A DNA stretch of 64,000 nucleotides from Klenkia marina (GTDB taxonomy: Bacteria; Actinomycetota; Actinomycetes; Mycobacteriales; Geodermatophilaceae), in assembly GCF_900101025.1 (NCBI RefSeq), contig NZ_FMUH01000006.1, positions 1-64,000 of the forward strand, written 5' to 3'. Positions 54,797 through 61,853 of the stretch are shown here, piece after piece. The translations under genes and the position numbers were made by a program. Within the stretch, counting starts at the first letter, position 1; each line of letters starts with the position of its first letter. The notes beneath the pieces were generated by a model, which was not told the origin of the DNA, made no database searches, and saw only the letters and a program-made list of their open reading frames with translations.

Positions 54797-56092
54797 GTGA
54801 GCGACTTCAACGTCGTTGAGATCTGCGCAGGCGCTGGCGGACAGTCTCTGGGACTGCATCTGGCCGGCTTCCGGCACCGGTTGGCGGTGGAGCTTGATCC
54901 CACGGCGGCAGAGACCCTCCGCACCAACATGGGTCGACTGCATCCCGACGAGGACATGACGTCGCTGGTCGCCGTCGGCGATGTGGCCAGCGAGGCTGTG
55001 TGGCAGCCGGAGGCCCACCGCGGAGAGGTCACTCTGCTCGCCGGTGGAGTTCCGTGCCCTCCCTTCAGCGTTGCTGGCAAGCAGCTGGGCTCCAGTGACG
55101 AGCGAGACCTCTTCGCCTGGGCTGTCAACTTGGCTGGTCGGATCCAACCGGAAGCCGTCCTGCTGGAGAACGTCCGCGGACTGAACGACGCCCGTTTCGG
55201 TGGGTATCGCCAGGCGGTGGTCGATCAGCTCGCGGCGTACGGCTATGTGGCTGACTGGAAACTGCTGGAGGCCCGCGACTACGGCGTTCCGCAGCTTCGC
55301 CCTCGGATGGTGCTGGTGGCCCTGCGCAAGGAGTACGTCGACTACTTCGAATGGCCGGAGCCCAAGCCCACCAGCGCGACGGTCTCTTCAACCATCGCCG
55401 GCCTGATGGGGGCGAACGGCTTTCCCTACCTCGATGAGTGGGTCGAGCGAGCCGACAAGATTGCGCCGACCATCGTTGGCGGCAGCAAGAAGCACGGTGG
55501 AGCCGACCTCGGCCCGACGCGGGCAAAGCGCGCCTGGGAAGCGATGTGGGTCGACGCTCACGGACTGGCTAACGAAGCTCCCGGCCCGGATTGGGCCAGA
55601 GACACCAATCCGCGGGGGCCGAAGCTCACCGTGGGCATGGTGAAGCGGTTGCAAGGTTGGTTGGACGAGCCGTCCTATGAGTGGAACTTCACTGGACGGA
55701 AGACCAGTCGCTACCGGCAGATTGGGAATGCCTTTCCGCCGCCCGTAGCAAGAGCGGTCGGCGACAGCATCGCCAGGGCGCTGCGAAAGGACAAGGCGTC
55801 AGGTGCACCGCGGGGCGACTTGCGGATGCACGATGAGGTCTACCACGTCATGCGGGACCGCGCGGAGTACATGACCGCTTATCGCATTAGCAATCTGCTG
55901 GGCGGCCGCATCTCCGTCGAGGACGTGGAGAAGCGCATCACGCTGATTCAGCACGATTTCCACGTCGAGCATCGGGGTCCTTCGAGTCGGCGCTCATACC
56001 TGCTCGGTGAGTGGAAGGCTTTCCAGGGGCAGGCCGATCACATCCGCCATGAGGCGTTCGCAGAACGAAAGCGTCGCGGCCGGATCAGTTGA
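54797..56092 (+). CDS. DNA (cytosine-5) methyltransferase
   Basis: 431 residues from a GTG at 54797 with GAGGGGAA upstream; an ATG at 54746 would add 17 residues. Motifs I (VVEICAGAGGQSLGLHLAGF), IV with catalytic Cys87 (GGVPCPPFSVAG), VI (LLENVRG), VIII (QLRPRMVLVAL) and X (RQIGNAFPPPVARAVG) are intact. About 90 C-terminal residues form a winged-helix-like extension (AYRISNLLGGRISVEDVEKR) like that of NaeI-type methyltransferases. It is the only methyltransferase in the island, so it probably protects GCCGGC against both restriction enzymes, and it occupies the DruM position of Druantia type II. Confidence 0.93.
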   Translation: MSDFNVVEICAGAGGQSLGLHLAGFRHRLAVELDPTAAETLRTNMGRLHPDEDMTSLVAVGDVASEAVWQPEAHRGEVTLLAGGVPCPPFSVAGKQLGSSDERDLFAWAVNLAGRIQPEAVLLENVRGLNDARFGGYRQAVVDQLAAYGYVADWKLLEARDYGVPQLRPRMVLVALRKEYVDYFEWPEPKPTSATVSSTIAGLMGANGFPYLDEWVERADKIAPTIVGGSKKHGGADLGPTRAKRAWEAMWVDAHGLANEAPGPDWARDTNPRGPKLTVGMVKRLQGWLDEPSYEWNFTGRKTSRYRQIGNAFPPPVARAVGDSIARALRKDKASGAPRGDLRMHDEVYHVMRDRAEYMTAYRISNLLGGRISVEDVEKRITLIQHDFHVEHRGPSSRRSYLLGEWKAFQGQADHIRHEAFAERKRRGRIS

Positions 56093-56242
56093 GTCTTGAG
56101 GGTCGGACTCGGACTGCGTCGCGGTGGCGGAAAGGTGTTGGACCGCCCGGTCGCCGGCCAGTCCAAGCCGGACCCTACATTTGCGGTCGAGGCCACTGGC
56201 TGGAGCGTATGGGGGGTGTGAGGGACGGCATTCGCTAAGCCC

Positions 56243-57097
56243 TCAGCTGGCCGCGCCAGTAGTCAGAAAGGGTGTCAGGTGGTCAAGGAGATGCGCCCTT
56301 GCCGCCTGGCTTACGAGCGGCAATCCAGTAGTGTACCTGGTTGTTATGACTTTGCCCTGCAACTCCTCGCCTGCCGCGAGTCGTTCAAGTGCATGGATTA
56401 CGGCCCGCAGGCGTCGCTCGCGCATGTCGAAGAAAGACTTAGTCGGAACAAACCAGTTGAGTTGATCGGGATCGATCGGCTGGATAGAGATCGAGGGCTC
56501 TGGCAGTGAAGACCAGCTCTTCTCGACCCGGCACTGCAACCTCGCATTGACCGGCGCACTTCTGTAGATCGCCCAAGACATCGCCTGGAAGGTTCGCTGG
56601 ACGTGGCTACCTTCGCGATCGGTTAGTTTGGCGATTTGGCGAGGCAGCCAAGCCAGGTTAGGAGTGAAAGAGTTGAGCTCCGGCAACCGACTTGCGAGCA
56701 CCTCGGTATGTGGCAATCTCCGCCAAACGTGAGCGGCGACGAAATCGGTACCTAGTCGGGCGCTGCGCAGCCCGGAAGAGCGGGGGCCATGGATGGACAA
56801 GGCGCGAGGCAAGCTCTTTATCAGCGAATTGTCGTCGCGCAGGTATCCGTCGGCATCTGGGCTGGCCCATGAGTCCGGGAGTCCGCTCCTCCGGTTTCCC
56901 CGGCAGGACGGATCCCGGACGACCCACGGAAGCAAGATGGGCCACTCGGCATAGATCTCCATCGGAAGCCAGACGGCCATTCGCGCAAGTAGCTGTTGAG
57001 CGAGTCCAAAGTCCTTACGCCCCTCGCCTTCGAGCGAATCTCGAAAGAACCGGTAGAGAAGATCGTCGCCGTGAATGATGCGAGGTTTTCCTGCCAC
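56243..57097 (-). CDS. Uncharacterised island protein
   Basis: 284 residues from a GTG at 57097; the frame stays open further upstream and the start is uncertain. Helical protein with SLEGEGRKDFGLAQQLLARM, RSARLGTDFVAAHVWRRL, LNSFTPNLAWLPRQIAKLTD and QLNWFVPTKSFFDMRERRLR. No motif recognised. It is convergent with the methyltransferase gene and AT-richer than the flanks, in keeping with the island. It could be a stand-alone defence gene. Confidence 0.65.
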   Translation of the reverse strand: MAGKPRIIHGDDLLYRFFRDSLEGEGRKDFGLAQQLLARMAVWLPMEIYAEWPILLPWVVRDPSCRGNRRSGLPDSWASPDADGYLRDDNSLIKSLPRALSIHGPRSSGLRSARLGTDFVAAHVWRRLPHTEVLASRLPELNSFTPNLAWLPRQIAKLTDREGSHVQRTFQAMSWAIYRSAPVNARLQCRVEKSWSSLPEPSISIQPIDPDQLNWFVPTKSFFDMRERRLRAVIHALERLAAGEELQGKVITTRYTTGLPLVSQAARAHLLDHLTPFLTTGAAS

Positions 57098-57467
57098 GCT
57101 TCCATCATTACACCAGCGGCATGTTTGCCTGCCGCCGACGCGCTCGCCCGGCGCAGCCAGTTCCGCAAAATTACCTGAGGGAGCCGTTCCCCAGATGGGC
57201 GGGTGGCACGCCAACCTGTCACTGACCGGCAGCCGTCAGTGCCCCGCCTGGGCTGATACAGCATGTCGTGACGTTCATTTAGCTGACCCGACACCATTCT
57301 GTACGAGAGTGAGCGGCTCGCCGATGCCGTGCTGCGTGCGCTGGCCGGCAGGACCGGGCTGCGGGGACGACGCCGCGGCAGCTGAACGAGTCCAACGATT
57401 CGCAGCGTGGCCATTGGTATCGGGTGCTCTCGGTTGCGCAGCGTGATAGTGGTGCCCGAGTGAGTGG
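57098..57467. other. Gene-free stretch at the right edge of the island
   Basis: About 370 nt with no convincing coding pattern, mixed composition and no tRNA or clear repeat. It separates the last island gene from the return to high-GC sequence. Confidence 0.45.
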
Positions 57468-57818
57468 TCAAGCCTCGCCGGGATGCATTACCTCAGCAGG
57501 GCGTACTTCGCCACCGTCCCTGCAGATCGCGCGGATCGCCTCGCAATTTCGCTCAATGACCGGAATTCGCGATCGGGCCAGGGTTCTGCTGACGTTGGTC
57601 GCCGCGACGAGCTCGGCCATGGTCTGCTCGTACCCCTCGGCTACCCAATTGTGCAGCAGGCCCAGCGTGGCGGCCGGTCGACCGGATCTCCGTCGGCCGT
57701 CGCACTTCTCCAGTTCCGCGCCATGCTCGTCGCGGGCACCGTGCGCCCCAGCAACAACTCCTCGGCTCGGGCGTCCTTCGTCGAGCCCACGTCCGGTGGC
57801 GCGATCGACCTTGTCCAT
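57468..57818 (-). CDS. Doubtful small gene or gene remnant
   Basis: 116 residues from an ATG at 57818. The last 65 residues look protein-like (TLGLLHNWVAEGYEQTMAEL, NVSRTLARSRIPVIERNCEA), the first 50 are Arg/Gly-rich and less convincing. It may be the tail of a decayed gene at the island edge. No family recognised. Confidence 0.3.
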   Translation of the reverse strand: MDKVDRATGRGLDEGRPSRGVVAGAHGARDEHGAELEKCDGRRRSGRPAATLGLLHNWVAEGYEQTMAELVAATNVSRTLARSRIPVIERNCEAIRAICRDGGEVRPAEVMHPGEA

Positions 57819-57826
57819 GCGCTGTG

Positions 57827-59212
57827 TCAGTGCACGCGCTCGAGCGCGGCGGTGAAGCTGTCGTTCCACCGGCTCAGGTGCGGCCACCTGCCTGCGACCG
57901 TGTCCGTTGCCTGCTGCGCGGTCAAGCCCTGGCTGCGTCGCAGCCACGCCCGCAGCACGAGTCCGGTCCGCGACTGGCCGGCGTGGCAGTGCACCAGCAC
58001 CGGTCGGCCCTCGGCCCGCAGCGCCTCTATGTCGTCGAGGACATCGGCCAGGACGGCGTCCAGCTCGCTGTTGGCGTCGTCGTCGGTCAGGTAGGCGAAC
58101 CGCTGCACCGGGTGGCCGAACGGCTCGCCGACGCGGCACAGCGAGATGACGGCGAAGTCGCGCGAGCTGTGCCGGGCGCCGTCCAGGTCGCTGGCCCACA
58201 CCCCGTCGGCGACCTCCCGCGGCTCGAGCCCCGGGGTGGACGGAGGGCGGTGCCGGGCGAACCGTGACCCGGTCAGCGCCGCCGCGAGCGCGTGCAGGTC
58301 GGCCAGGTCCCAGCGCCGGTCGCCGTCCCCGGGCACGCGGCCGTGCACGACCGACGTCCACCGCATCGGGATGCCCGCGATGCCGAACACGGCGCCGGCC
58401 AGCCCGCCGGCGACGGCGGCCACCGTGTCGGTGTCCCCGCCCAGGTCGATGACCCGCCGCATGACCTCGGCGAACGAGGTCGCCCCGCGCAGCGCCCAGA
58501 CCGCCTGGCCCAGCGTCGGCCACACGGCGCCGTTGGACTCGGTCGCGTCGGCCGGCGTCCATTCCGGTGCGAGCACCGTCGCCCAGCGCCCGCGGTGCTC
58601 GGTCGGGACGGCGGCGAGCGCGTCGTCGACCGCGGCGAGGGGGTCGCCGCCGTCCAGGGCGACGCGGACGAGCTCGTGGAAGACCGCGCAGCCCTCACCG
58701 GCGGACGGGTCGCCGTGGGTCAGTGCCGAGATGCGGCGCGCGGCGTCCATCGTCCCCTCCCGGCCCTGAGGGGCGAAGAAGACGGCGGCGGGTGTCGTCC
58801 GCATCAGCGAGCCGTTGCCGGCTGCGTGCCCGGAGCGGGCGAAGTGCTCGGCCGCGGCGCGGTCCCACGGCAGGCCGGAGCCGAGGACGGCGCGGGTCTG
58901 GTTGCCGATGTCCGGCGGGTTCGCGTCGGCCCAGCGGCGGAACCGGTCGAACACGTCGGCCTCGTCCAGCCCGCCGCGCTCGACGAGCGACTGTGCCAGC
59001 AGCAGCGCCATCTGGGTGTCGTCGGTGAACTCACCGGGCGCCCACCGCAGCGCGCCGCCGCCGCACATCTCGGTGGCGGCGCCGCGGGCGTCGGTCGGGA
59101 ACCGGGCGCTGAACTGCCCGGCGGGGCCGAACTCGAAGGGTGCGCCGAGGGCGTCGCCGACGGCGGAGCCGATGACCGCGCCGGCGACACGGTGGGAGCG
59201 GGGCATGGTCAT
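57827..59212 (-). CDS. ADP-ribosylglycohydrolase fused to dual-specificity phosphatase
   Basis: 461 residues. Residues 1 to about 310 are a DraG/ARH domain: GAVIGSAVGDALGAPFE, the Mg-binding FTDDTQMAL, GNGSLMRT and the second metal site GGDTDTVAAVAGGLAGA. Residues about 330-461 are a DSP/PTP domain with the P-loop VHCHAGQSRTG (HCx5R type). The first would remove ADP-ribose from proteins or nucleic acids, the second may dephosphorylate ADP-ribose-1''-phosphate-like products. The ATG overlaps the stop of the ARPP-1-like gene by 4 nt. Confidence 0.92.
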   Translation of the reverse strand: MTMPRSHRVAGAVIGSAVGDALGAPFEFGPAGQFSARFPTDARGAATEMCGGGALRWAPGEFTDDTQMALLLAQSLVERGGLDEADVFDRFRRWADANPPDIGNQTRAVLGSGLPWDRAAAEHFARSGHAAGNGSLMRTTPAAVFFAPQGREGTMDAARRISALTHGDPSAGEGCAVFHELVRVALDGGDPLAAVDDALAAVPTEHRGRWATVLAPEWTPADATESNGAVWPTLGQAVWALRGATSFAEVMRRVIDLGGDTDTVAAVAGGLAGAVFGIAGIPMRWTSVVHGRVPGDGDRRWDLADLHALAAALTGSRFARHRPPSTPGLEPREVADGVWASDLDGARHSSRDFAVISLCRVGEPFGHPVQRFAYLTDDDANSELDAVLADVLDDIEALRAEGRPVLVHCHAGQSRTGLVLRAWLRRSQGLTAQQATDTVAGRWPHLSRWNDSFTAALERVH

Positions 59213-60063
59213 GACGCCTCCAGGACGGGGTGGGTGAGGTCGATGGCGGTCAGGTGGGCGGTGCGGTCGCGCCAGCGGACGTCGTCCACCCGGATGCGTC
59301 CGCCACCGCTGAGGCGTCGTCCCGCCCCGGCTGCGCGGATCGGCACCAGGTCGGTGGACTGCACGCGCTCGGCGAAGCCGCGGGCAAGTGCTGCCGAGGT
59401 GCGGATCGACGGCCGGCCCAGCGCGTCGAGGACGGCGGCCTCGAGCAGCGCCGTCCAGTGCGCCGCGAGCGCACGGCGGGAGCCGAACAGCTCGAGCGCC
59501 ATCGGGCGTCCGGCGATGCCGATCAGCACGCCGCTCTGCCCGGCCAGGGGAGCGAGACCGTCGACGAGGCCGTGCCGGCGGGACCGGTCGAGCCGGTCGA
59601 CCAGGGAGTCGGTGGGGGAGGGGCCGGCGACCGCTCCGTACCCGGACACCCGCCGCCACACCTCGTGCTGCGCGTCGGCCCGCTCGAGGTGCGGGCGCAG
59701 GGCGACGGGCGCGCGCCGGGCCCGCCGGCGGTGCTGCTGGTCGCCGCCCCAGCGGCCCTGCTCGACGCAGAGCACGGGCAGCACCGTGGGGACGGCGGGT
59801 TCCAGGACGGTGGTGGCGGTCAGCGTGCGGTTCTGCCAGCCGCCCTCGAGCAGTTCGCCGGCCAGCAGGAGCGCCGGACGGTCGGCCCGGTTGGTGACGA
59901 CGAGCTGGTCGACGGCGGGGGACCCGGCCCGCTCGGCGACGTCGACCGCGGCCGAGGCGCCGGTGAGCAACCCGGAGAGGGTGGGGGCGTCGGTCCACAC
60001 GGGGAAGACCGTGAGCGGGCCGCGGTGCGTGCCCTGCCCGACGTGGATGCGGAGACGAACCAT
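59209..60063 (-). CDS. ARPP-1-like protein
   Basis: 284 residues. LTVFPVWTDAPTLSGLLTGA, RADRPALLLAGELLEGGWQN and VLPVLCVEQGRWGG match the ARPP-1 domain (ADP-ribosylglycohydrolase and phosphatase associated protein), defined by its genomic linkage with such enzymes and with NrtR-like Nudix regulators in NAD/ADP-ribose systems. Exactly this linkage is seen here. Its biochemistry is unknown. It is divergent from the regulator at 60140. Confidence 0.82.
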   Translation of the reverse strand: MVRLRIHVGQGTHRGPLTVFPVWTDAPTLSGLLTGASAAVDVAERAGSPAVDQLVVTNRADRPALLLAGELLEGGWQNRTLTATTVLEPAVPTVLPVLCVEQGRWGGDQQHRRRARRAPVALRPHLERADAQHEVWRRVSGYGAVAGPSPTDSLVDRLDRSRRHGLVDGLAPLAGQSGVLIGIAGRPMALELFGSRRALAAHWTALLEAAVLDALGRPSIRTSAALARGFAERVQSTDLVPIRAAGAGRRLSGGGRIRVDDVRWRDRTAHLTAIDLTHPVLEAS

Positions 60064-60139
60064 GACGACCACCCCGTTCGGATTAGCGCACATCTGCGCT
60101 GATCAAAACATAGACGGGTTCTGCGTTAATGTCAAGGGC
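60064..60139. promoter_or_regulatory. Divergent promoter region, probable NrtR-like operator
   Basis: The 76-nt gap is the only AT-rich patch in this neighbourhood. It holds the inverted repeat AGCGCA-CATC-TGCGCT (60085-60100) and two similar half sites, TCTGCGCTGAT and TCTGCGTTAAT, about 28 nt apart. Position between the regulator and the ARPP-1 operon suggests that the regulator binds here and controls both. Confidence 0.5.
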
Positions 60140-60787
60140 GTGTACCGGGACTCGTCGGGCAAGGCCCTCAGCGACTACGAGCAGCCGTCGGTCGCGGTGG
60201 ACACCGCCGTCCTCACCGTCGGGCCGACGTCCGGGGCGCTCGAGGTGGTGCTGGTCCGCGGGGAGGGGGCGTGGGCGCTGCCCGGCACGTTCGTTCATGC
60301 CCGCGAGCGGTTGGCCGAGGCGGTGCAGCGCAGCCTGGTCGACAAGGTCGGGCTGCGCGGGCGGTCGCCGGCTCAGCTGCAGGTGCTCGACGCGCCGGAG
60401 CGCGACGACCGCGGGTGGGTGCTCAGCGTCGCGCACGTCGACGTCGTGCCGTGGGCCGAGCTGGCGCCGGTGCTGGAGCGCCGTCCGGACGACGTCGCGG
60501 TGCGGCCGTGCGCCGAGGCACGGGGTCTGGCGTTCGACCACGACGCGATCGTCGAGCTTGCCGCCGAGCACGTCCGGGCCGGCTACCGGGATCGGCCCGA
60601 CCCGGCCGGGCTCGTGGCCGAGCCGTTCACCCTGCGCGAGCTGCGCGTGGTGCACGCGGCCGTGCTGGGCGGGTTGCCGCACTCGGCGGACACGTTCCGG
60701 CGCTCGGTGCTGCCGTTCCTGGTCGAGGTGCCCGGGGTGCGGGAAGGCACGGTCGGGAAGCCGGCCCAGCTGTACCGACGCAGCTGA
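60140..60787 (+). CDS. NrtR-like Nudix-fold transcriptional regulator
   Basis: 215 residues from a GTG at 60140. The N-terminal Nudix-fold domain (VAVDTAVLTV, EVVLVRGEGAWALPGTFVHA) has a degenerate Nudix box: where REUxEExGU is expected it reads RSLVDKVGL, so the catalytic glutamates are gone. The C-terminal winged helix FTLRELRVVHAAVLGGLPHS with FRRSVLPFL is that of NrtR repressors. It should bind a nucleotide such as ADP-ribose or NAD as a signal rather than cut it, and control the divergent operon. Confidence 0.87.
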   Translation: MYRDSSGKALSDYEQPSVAVDTAVLTVGPTSGALEVVLVRGEGAWALPGTFVHARERLAEAVQRSLVDKVGLRGRSPAQLQVLDAPERDDRGWVLSVAHVDVVPWAELAPVLERRPDDVAVRPCAEARGLAFDHDAIVELAAEHVRAGYRDRPDPAGLVAEPFTLRELRVVHAAVLGGLPHSADTFRRSVLPFLVEVPGVREGTVGKPAQLYRRS

Positions 60788-60788
60788 C

Positions 60789-60823
60789 CCGGGTGGTGGG
60801 CGGTGCGCTCGCCCACCACCCGG
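60789..60823. terminator. Bidirectional hairpin terminator
   Basis: A perfect 13-bp inverted repeat (60789-60801 with 60811-60823; CCGGGTGGTGGGC arm) with a 9-nt loop starts 2 nt after the regulator stop and ends 7 nt before the end of the convergent small gene. It is well placed to stop both transcripts. Confidence 0.8.
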
Positions 60824-60829
60824 ACGCGC

Positions 60830-60997
60830 TCAGTCGCGCTCGTCCCGGTCGCCGAGGTCGCCGCGCCGGACGCGACGGACCTTGCCGATCGTGCGCAGGT
60901 CGCGGAACGGCTCGCGACGGGCGCGGCCGAGACGACGGTCCTTCCAGGGCCGACAGACGCGGCAGCCCTTCCACTGGCGGTGCGGGGAGTGAGCCAT
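60830..60997 (-). CDS. Small basic CxxC protein
   Basis: 55 residues from an ATG at 60997 with CAGGAGC upstream. MAHSPHRQWKGCRVCRPWKD contains a single CxxC; the rest is Arg-rich (RRLGRARREPFRDLRTIGK). Similar tiny actinobacterial proteins with GCxxCxPxK are known but uncharacterised. The ribosome-binding site, the terminator at its end and coding codon use support it as real. Confidence 0.68.
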   Translation of the reverse strand: MAHSPHRQWKGCRVCRPWKDRRLGRARREPFRDLRTIGKVRRVRRGDLGDRDERD

Positions 60998-61105
60998 GAC
61001 AGCTCCTGTCCGTGACTACACCCGCCACGGAGGGCGGGGTAGCCGTCGCCTCTCCATCGCCGCACCGTAGCCGCCCACCAGCGTTCCGAGGATTGTCGGA
61101 CCCCC

Positions 61106-61777
61106 GTGCGACGGTGCCCCTCCGGCCATCGCGGGGTGGCCACAGCGGGGGTGTGCGTGGACGAGGTCGGGGTGGTGCGCGGGCAGGTCTGCCCGCAGTG
61201 CGGGGTGGAGGACGCCGTCCCCGTCGTGCTGGGGATGCCGGACGCCGCCCTCGCCGCGGCCGCGGAACGCGGGCTCGTCGTGCTCGCCGGGTGCGTGGTG
61301 CTCGACGAGCGCGGCGCCTTCCACTGCCGCGGGTGTTCCCACGAGTGGGGCGCCGCCGGCGACCCCACCACCGACGAGCAGCAGCTCGCCGACCTGCTCG
61401 GGGTGCGCCACCGCGAGCTCGCCCACGCCGTCGGCACGGGCTGGCGTCGGCTCGGGTCCGACCTGGCCGACGTCGTCTGGTTCGCCAGTGGCGAGCCGCC
61501 CCAGGTGGCCGTCGGCGTCGTGCCGGGCATGCTGACGCTGGCTCCGGTCGGGGCGGTCGACGACCCCTTCGCGGCCTGGGAGACCGGGCGGTCGTTCACG
61601 CGTGACGACGTCCTCTGCTCGCCCGCTCTGCTGGCCCGGACCGCCGACGACATCGCCCGGGCGCGACGGCGGAGCTTCCGGTGGTGCGGGCGGTGTCGTC
61701 GACCGTTCGCGCCCGAGGACTTCGCCGGGTACCGCGGTACATGTGCGTCGTGCGCCGAGACCGACCGGCGCGAGTAG
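61106..61777 (+). CDS. Zinc-ribbon protein of unknown function
   Basis: 223 residues from a GTG at 61106. Cysteine pairs occur in three places: VRRCPSGH/QVCPQCG at the N-terminus, FHCRGCSHEW about residue 75, and WCGRCRRPF/GTCASCAE at the C-terminus, which suggests two or three zinc ribbons. The middle is plain alpha/beta. No family recognised; a nucleic-acid-binding role is possible. It precedes the NERD-helicase by 76 nt. Confidence 0.65.
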   Translation: MRRCPSGHRGVATAGVCVDEVGVVRGQVCPQCGVEDAVPVVLGMPDAALAAAAERGLVVLAGCVVLDERGAFHCRGCSHEWGAAGDPTTDEQQLADLLGVRHRELAHAVGTGWRRLGSDLADVVWFASGEPPQVAVGVVPGMLTLAPVGAVDDPFAAWETGRSFTRDDVLCSPALLARTADDIARARRRSFRWCGRCRRPFAPEDFAGYRGTCASCAETDRRE

Positions 61778-61853
61778 TGACCGCCGCCGTCGTGGTCGTG
61801 GGTGCGACTGCGATGCTGTCCGGAACAGTTCCGATGGTGGCGGGGGAGCGGGC

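Noticed and set aside
38003-57826. Integrative element with integrase and attachment sites
   Set aside because: No integrase, transposase, tRNA or flanking direct repeat was recognised at either edge; it is called a defence island only.
60140-60787. Active Nudix hydrolase
   Set aside because: The Nudix box lacks the metal-binding glutamates and a C-terminal winged helix is present, so a regulator is the better call.
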